A stretch of DNA of 64,000 nucleotides, taken from positions 1-64,000 of the forward strand of contig MU119255.1 in NCBI GenBank assembly GCA_014904845.1, given 5' to 3'. Of the stretch, positions 59,682 through 64,000 are shown piece by piece. Position 1 is the first letter of the stretch. Every line of letters begins with the position of its first letter. The position numbers were made by a program, and so were the translations under genes. Under the pieces are notes generated by a model, which was given only the letters and a program-made list of their open reading frames with translations, did no database searches and was not told the origin of the DNA. This DNA comes from Acephala macrosclerotiorum. Its lineage: Eukaryota; Ascomycota; Leotiomycetes; Helotiales; Mollisiaceae.

Positions 59682-62315
59682 TTTCAATGCCAATGCGCAA
59701 AATTTGATGTCCGGTCAAGGTAATGAGATGCGTAGAATAAAAGTTTTAAGGGTCCTCGAAAATCATGAGACCTAGGCAGCGAATGTGAGTGGTTCGGTGT
59801 CGAAATGAACGCCATGGCGACACAAGTGTGAGGGGTACATACATGTGGCGTCGAAAAGCAAGCGAGGGCTGAAATCCCCCCCCCATCGAATTGGGCTTTC
59901 GGCCTATAATCGAGGTACCAATATTGGACGTGTTGTATTTTCTTTGGCCCTTAAGATTTGAGGCGTGACGAGATTCGGTTAATCAGCTGGCTAGGCCACA
60001 CCGACAGCGAGCTTCATCGAATCGAGTGTCTCAGGATAATGTTAGAGCAACTTTGGGAACATTGGACAATGAAACATGACTCAGCTTAGCTCAGCCAAAA
60101 TCACATCGTATCAGAGAAATCGCTGTATTCTCGGAACCGAGATTCGAGCGACTAGCTCGTAATTTGTTGAAACATTGATGCAACAGAATTCCCAAATACC
60201 CTCCGGCCTCAAGAAAGCAATTAATTTCGTGAACACTCATCTGCTAATGAAAAGTTTCATGACCTCGACGGTGCAAAAGACTTTGTGATTTGAAGATCCA
60301 GCCGCTGTATTGATTGCTTCACTTCCAGGTCCATGTTCTTGCGAGGCATGTCATCCTGCTCCCACTGATGTCAAGCAAAGACCCTCTCAACATCAACCTT
60401 ATGACAGCTCGGGTTCTCCGGATCGTGTGGGCCATACACCCAGGTCAAATTCTGATAGATATATCCCACTCAATTCGCCGCACAAGCATACGATAATAGG
60501 GCTTCGAGGTCGATAGACCCTTCAGTGGATTGACCGTATACGCCGAATTCTGTTAGTAGAAGCCGATCGCTACTCAATTGTCTCCGGGGAGAAATAAGGG
60601 CATTCCGATGTTTCTCGCATGGTTGAGGAACAATTGGAGGCCCGAGCTGATACTTGTGGGTTGACCGTTCATTATGGTAGGAAGATTCCAGGACAGCAGA
60701 CCGTTGACGCACGAGGCTCGAGTTGATGAATCGCTCTTGTTAAGGGGAGTAATTGAGATTGTAGGTGTTGAGACGGAGTGGAGTAATGACAGTTGTGAAG
60801 ATGGAAAGGAAAAGAGAAGGTCCCTTACCTTGATCTTAATATAACCTCACCTGACGGCTGCAGTCGGAAGATGCTGCCAGTAATCGTAATGCTGGCCAAT
60901 ACGACGGCTGACTACATGACGCTGAAACTTCTTGGCCTCGTATTGAGGCAACCACAAGCCCCAGACATGTTAATGATCACGAAGGTCGAGGTTGGTGTTG
61001 GTGTTAGTGTCAATGTCCAAGCCAGCAATAGAAGCCCATCAAGACAAAGAGTACTTCGCGAGCATCTGCACAACTTCATGCTATGCTCCCTCGTTTTCGG
61101 AAAGAGCGAGTCTGTCTCTGAACCCTTGTCCGTATTGAGGGTATCTGTATATTCGGTCGTTTGTACGGGTGCTTGCCTTCTCTACCCGTAGTTACCAGAT
61201 CTTTCCAGTCGTGGATAATGTCCAGAAGATTATGAATGAGGCATGAGGAGCACAGGTCTCACTCCTGTGAGACAGTCTTGGCCGGTGACATCACTCTGCT
61301 TACAAAGTTGGTGAAAATTTCTCGACATGGAGAAGGATATCAATCTTTCTTACTCAATCCGTTCCATTAGATCAGCCGTGCCTCTGGCCATCGACCACCA
61401 GACGTTGCGAAAGAATGTCAACTTAGAACTCGGTCTTTGATGACGACTTCGAGCCTCTCCTCGTACGGACATCATCTTCCAGTCTTGGACAATGGCTTCA
61501 TACAGTGGGTTGGGTTGGTTTTTGATCATACAGACCTGAAGCTCGATTGATGTTCCAAAAGCTAAGTTAGCATTTTTAGTCTAACTGTGTACGGAAAAGT
61601 AAAACCATCATCCCGAATTCCGCTTAGTCTCCTCACCTCCAACCTCCTCAAAATCTCCCCTCTCATCACGACCTGCCATGTCAAGAATCATTTCATTCTT
61701 ACGCAGCTACAAACACATTGTTTATTACTTGCGTATGCGCGAATGATTCATACTTCCACGCATTGGCCTGAGATTCGCGCTCCGGACTCTGGAGCACGAG
61801 GGATGAACTGACGTCGATGCTCCTTTTTGGACACGACTCCGAGCCAATTAAAATTCTAAATTGTTATTATCGAAACCGATGCCGCTCTCATCCTGCTTAG
61901 TAGCTCAGATGCTCTTGCTCTTAAATTTGTTGCCATGATAATTTTGACATCATTTTCTTGCTCCGTAATCCTCTAGAATGCAGATTGATTGCTTTCAAAC
62001 TCGCTAGCCTACTCTGGAATTTCTATTAGTGGTAGAGCCTTGCTAGTTGAGGGAATTTCATATGTTTCGAGCGTTTGTAGTTTGAAATCCTACTGTTGAT
62101 ACTTCTACTCTCATTCTATTGACATAATCTTTCAGCTATAAATGTCTTTGCTCTCCGCATAATTCTTCGTACTTTACCAACAGTACCATATCAAACTAGA
62201 TCAGCAATTCTGTGTGTGTTCGTGCCTTTTACGCTAGGGCACAATTCTCGGTTATTGGATCCTATTTTGCATTGTGTTACTCTTCTCAAACTGCTTTCAA
62301 GCATCCTCACTCACT
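59682..62315. other. Long region, one doubtful remnant
   Basis: No intact gene. See the separate entry for 60440-60760. The rest has only short ORFs without family marks. Confidence 0.4.
60440..60760 (-). pseudogene. Unidentified coding remnant
   Basis: On the minus strand one frame reads like protein around VNGLLSWNLPTIMNGQPTSI and NHARNIGMPLFLPGDN, then hits stops. I do not recognise the family. May be an exon of a dead gene. Confidence 0.22.
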
Positions 62316-63623
62316 ATGAGAATCCACCCAATCCTCTCATCTCTGGCAGTGGCGACACCTTCTCTGCCTGTCGTCTTGCCTCGATATCGTCTGCATGCAA
62401 TAATGTCAACGTGTACAGACCTTATGATACCAATTACAGCAATAGCGAATAACACTCTGATGCCCGCCTATCCCAATTCGACATCTTCAATAGCCTTCTA
62501 CGATTACTTAAAATCACTTACCAACGCCGATATTCAGCCAAACATGCATACGGCCTCAGGTACCTACAACATTAGCGCCAGGTTTTGGAAGCCTACAGTC
62601 CAAGTACATGGCAGGGAGGACTCAATCCAAGTGTTCTTACACGGTCTCACCGGCAACAATCCCTACTGGAGCGGACTTGACTATCCATCACCACCATTTC
62701 CCGAAGAGCACTCATCGGTCTAGCATGCCCGTTCGCAAGAGTGCGACTCTTGCACTTGATAACCTAGGCAACGAGAACCCCTCACACCCTGATCCTTTAC
62801 AGATCGTTCAGCCACCTCTAGACATCGAGATCACTCGCAACATCATTCATGGGCTTCGAAAAGGCTAACTATCGTCAATCACCCACGCCTATAAAACGAT
62901 CGTTCTGGTCGCACACTCCTACGGATCTATCCTGCGTCGCAATATCGCAACGCTTTATCCTAATGACGGCGCTGATGCATACATCTTGGCAAAGACCAGT
63001 AGCCATATCACCGGTTTCGTGGACTTGGCAACTTTTTATCAGGTTCAAGCTGCGAAGGGTGAACTTCCTCCTCCAGGATACCTTGCTGCATCTCCCGAAG
63101 GGTGGCGTGTCTCAATGTATTCCTTTCCCGGCGATTTCTCACCTGATATGCTCGCCTGGGACCTGTTGAACGGAGGTGTTTTTTGGCTTGTTCAATTGAT
63201 TCATTGAACCATTATTTTACAGTCCGAATGCCCCCTTTTATCATGTCCTGCCGATCATCGTTTCAGAGTAGAGCATTGACCCCTGACTTGCGACAGGACC
63301 AATCCCAACCTCACAACTTCGCAGTTTGAGAATTCACGGCCGATGCAGCAATGAATGACGCAGCATCCAATTTTACGGGACCAGTTCTTGTCATCACAGG
63401 ACGGTATGATCAGATTGTCTGCGGTGTTAGCAATATCACTGCCGAGGCCTGGGATTGTGGAGTTGGACCAACAATCTTGCCAGCACAGACAAAGGTGCTC
63501 TTTCCTAAAGCGATATTTCATTCGTATGAGCCAGATCGTACAGAACATAACCTCGATGTTCATTATTCTGCGCCAGAGGCTTTCAGGGTTGCTCATCAGT
63601 GGCTGGTTGATGAAGGATTTTAA
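62316..63623 (+). pseudogene. Secreted alpha/beta hydrolase, disrupted
   Basis: Frame pieces in order give one hydrolase: a signal-peptide-like start at 62316 (MRIHPILSSLAVATPSL), the oxyanion-region VFLHGLTGNNPYWSGLDYP, then in a second frame TLALDNLGNENPSHPDPLQI (about 62740), in a third frame TIVLVAHSYGSILRRNIA (about 62900) with the nucleophile Ser in HSYGS, and finally PVLVITGRYDQIVCGVS and HNLDVHYSAPEAFRVAHQWL (63351-63623), where Asp of GRYD and His of EHNLD are the likely acid and base. At least two frame changes and a stop after 62720 separate the pieces, and the join around 63200-63350 is unclear. Not functional as read. Confidence 0.7.
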
Positions 63624-64000
63624 TCAGTTGGGTCCCATAGCAGCATTCACGCTAGATGGGACGGCTGCTTGGTGAGGGTCGATGGACGAGTTGCTGATAC
63701 AAATAAGATTGCAATGGATTAAATCAAGCTTCTTTCTATTCATTTCTCCAGCAGAGTGTTTTCATGGCTATTCATATCTTCCTGGTTGTGGAGCAAAACT
63801 GTCCTAGTTAGGGGTGCCTCCCAAATGCTTCGAGACTCACTTTCACTTTCGGACCTCATTCATTTACATTCATTATATCGCTATACTACCGTTAGACGAT
63901 TAAAAGTCCACATTAAGTGAACTCGAAGATTCCAGTGACCTCTTATTTACTAGGCATTTGGGCTGAAGGAAAAGCGCGTCCTCATCAATGTCAATTCCTT
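63624..64000. other. Intergenic to the window end, nothing recognised
   Basis: No ORF or repeat seen. The window ends here, so a gene may start beyond it. Confidence 0.4.

Overview
This window is nuclear DNA of a filamentous ascomycete. The family content suggests Leotiomycetes/Helotiales, which is an inference because no marker gene is present. Evidence for a fungus: short GT-AG introns (mostly 45-120 nt) with gctgac-like branch sites, HET-domain and Zn(II)2Cys6 genes, and AT-rich islands of the kind left by repeat-induced point mutation (RIP). All exon joins given as exact coordinates were checked for reading phase by hand.

Layout. 1-2050: AT-rich decayed repeats around a hairpin-rich element (copy A). 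2.2-4.2 kb: broken HET gene. 4.5-8.0 kb: small coiled-coil protein and an intact DHA2-type MFS efflux pump. 8.0-11.9 kb: no recognisable gene, one MITE (10521-10774). 11.95-13.46 kb: MEP2-type ammonium transporter. 14.3-17.1 kb: broken NmrA-like gene and an unidentified remnant. 17.1-19.5 kb: AT-rich, strand-skewed repeat. 19.5-33 kb: accessory block in which every recognised gene is damaged (polytopic membrane protein, second HET gene, very long C2H2 protein, Zn2Cys6 factor). 33.5-47.5 kb: intact housekeeping block: tartrate/isopropylmalate-type dehydrogenase, SEC7, LAT1 (pyruvate dehydrogenase E2), VAC1/PEP7, MET8, GlcG-like protein. 47.7-48.5 kb: copy B of the hairpin element, inverted relative to copy A. 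48.75-50.16 kb: RBR ubiquitin-ligase-like gene with a frameshift. 53.2-55.65 kb: intronless 814-codon beta-propeller gene of bacterial appearance. 57.5-59.7 kb: secreted type-B carboxylesterase with three GC-AG introns. 62.3-63.6 kb: broken alpha/beta hydrolase.

How the genes relate. SEC7/LAT1 and VAC1/MET8 are two divergent pairs with short shared promoters; LAT1/VAC1 and MET8/GlcG converge. SEC7 and VAC1 both act in Golgi/endosome traffic. The most telling pattern is the contrast between nine lesion-free genes and nine damaged accessory genes, many of the latter carrying just one frameshift or stop in otherwise phase-consistent models. The AT-rich blocks carry an unusual signature: almost all remaining G and C sit in CpG, pointing to a RIP-like process that spares CpG.
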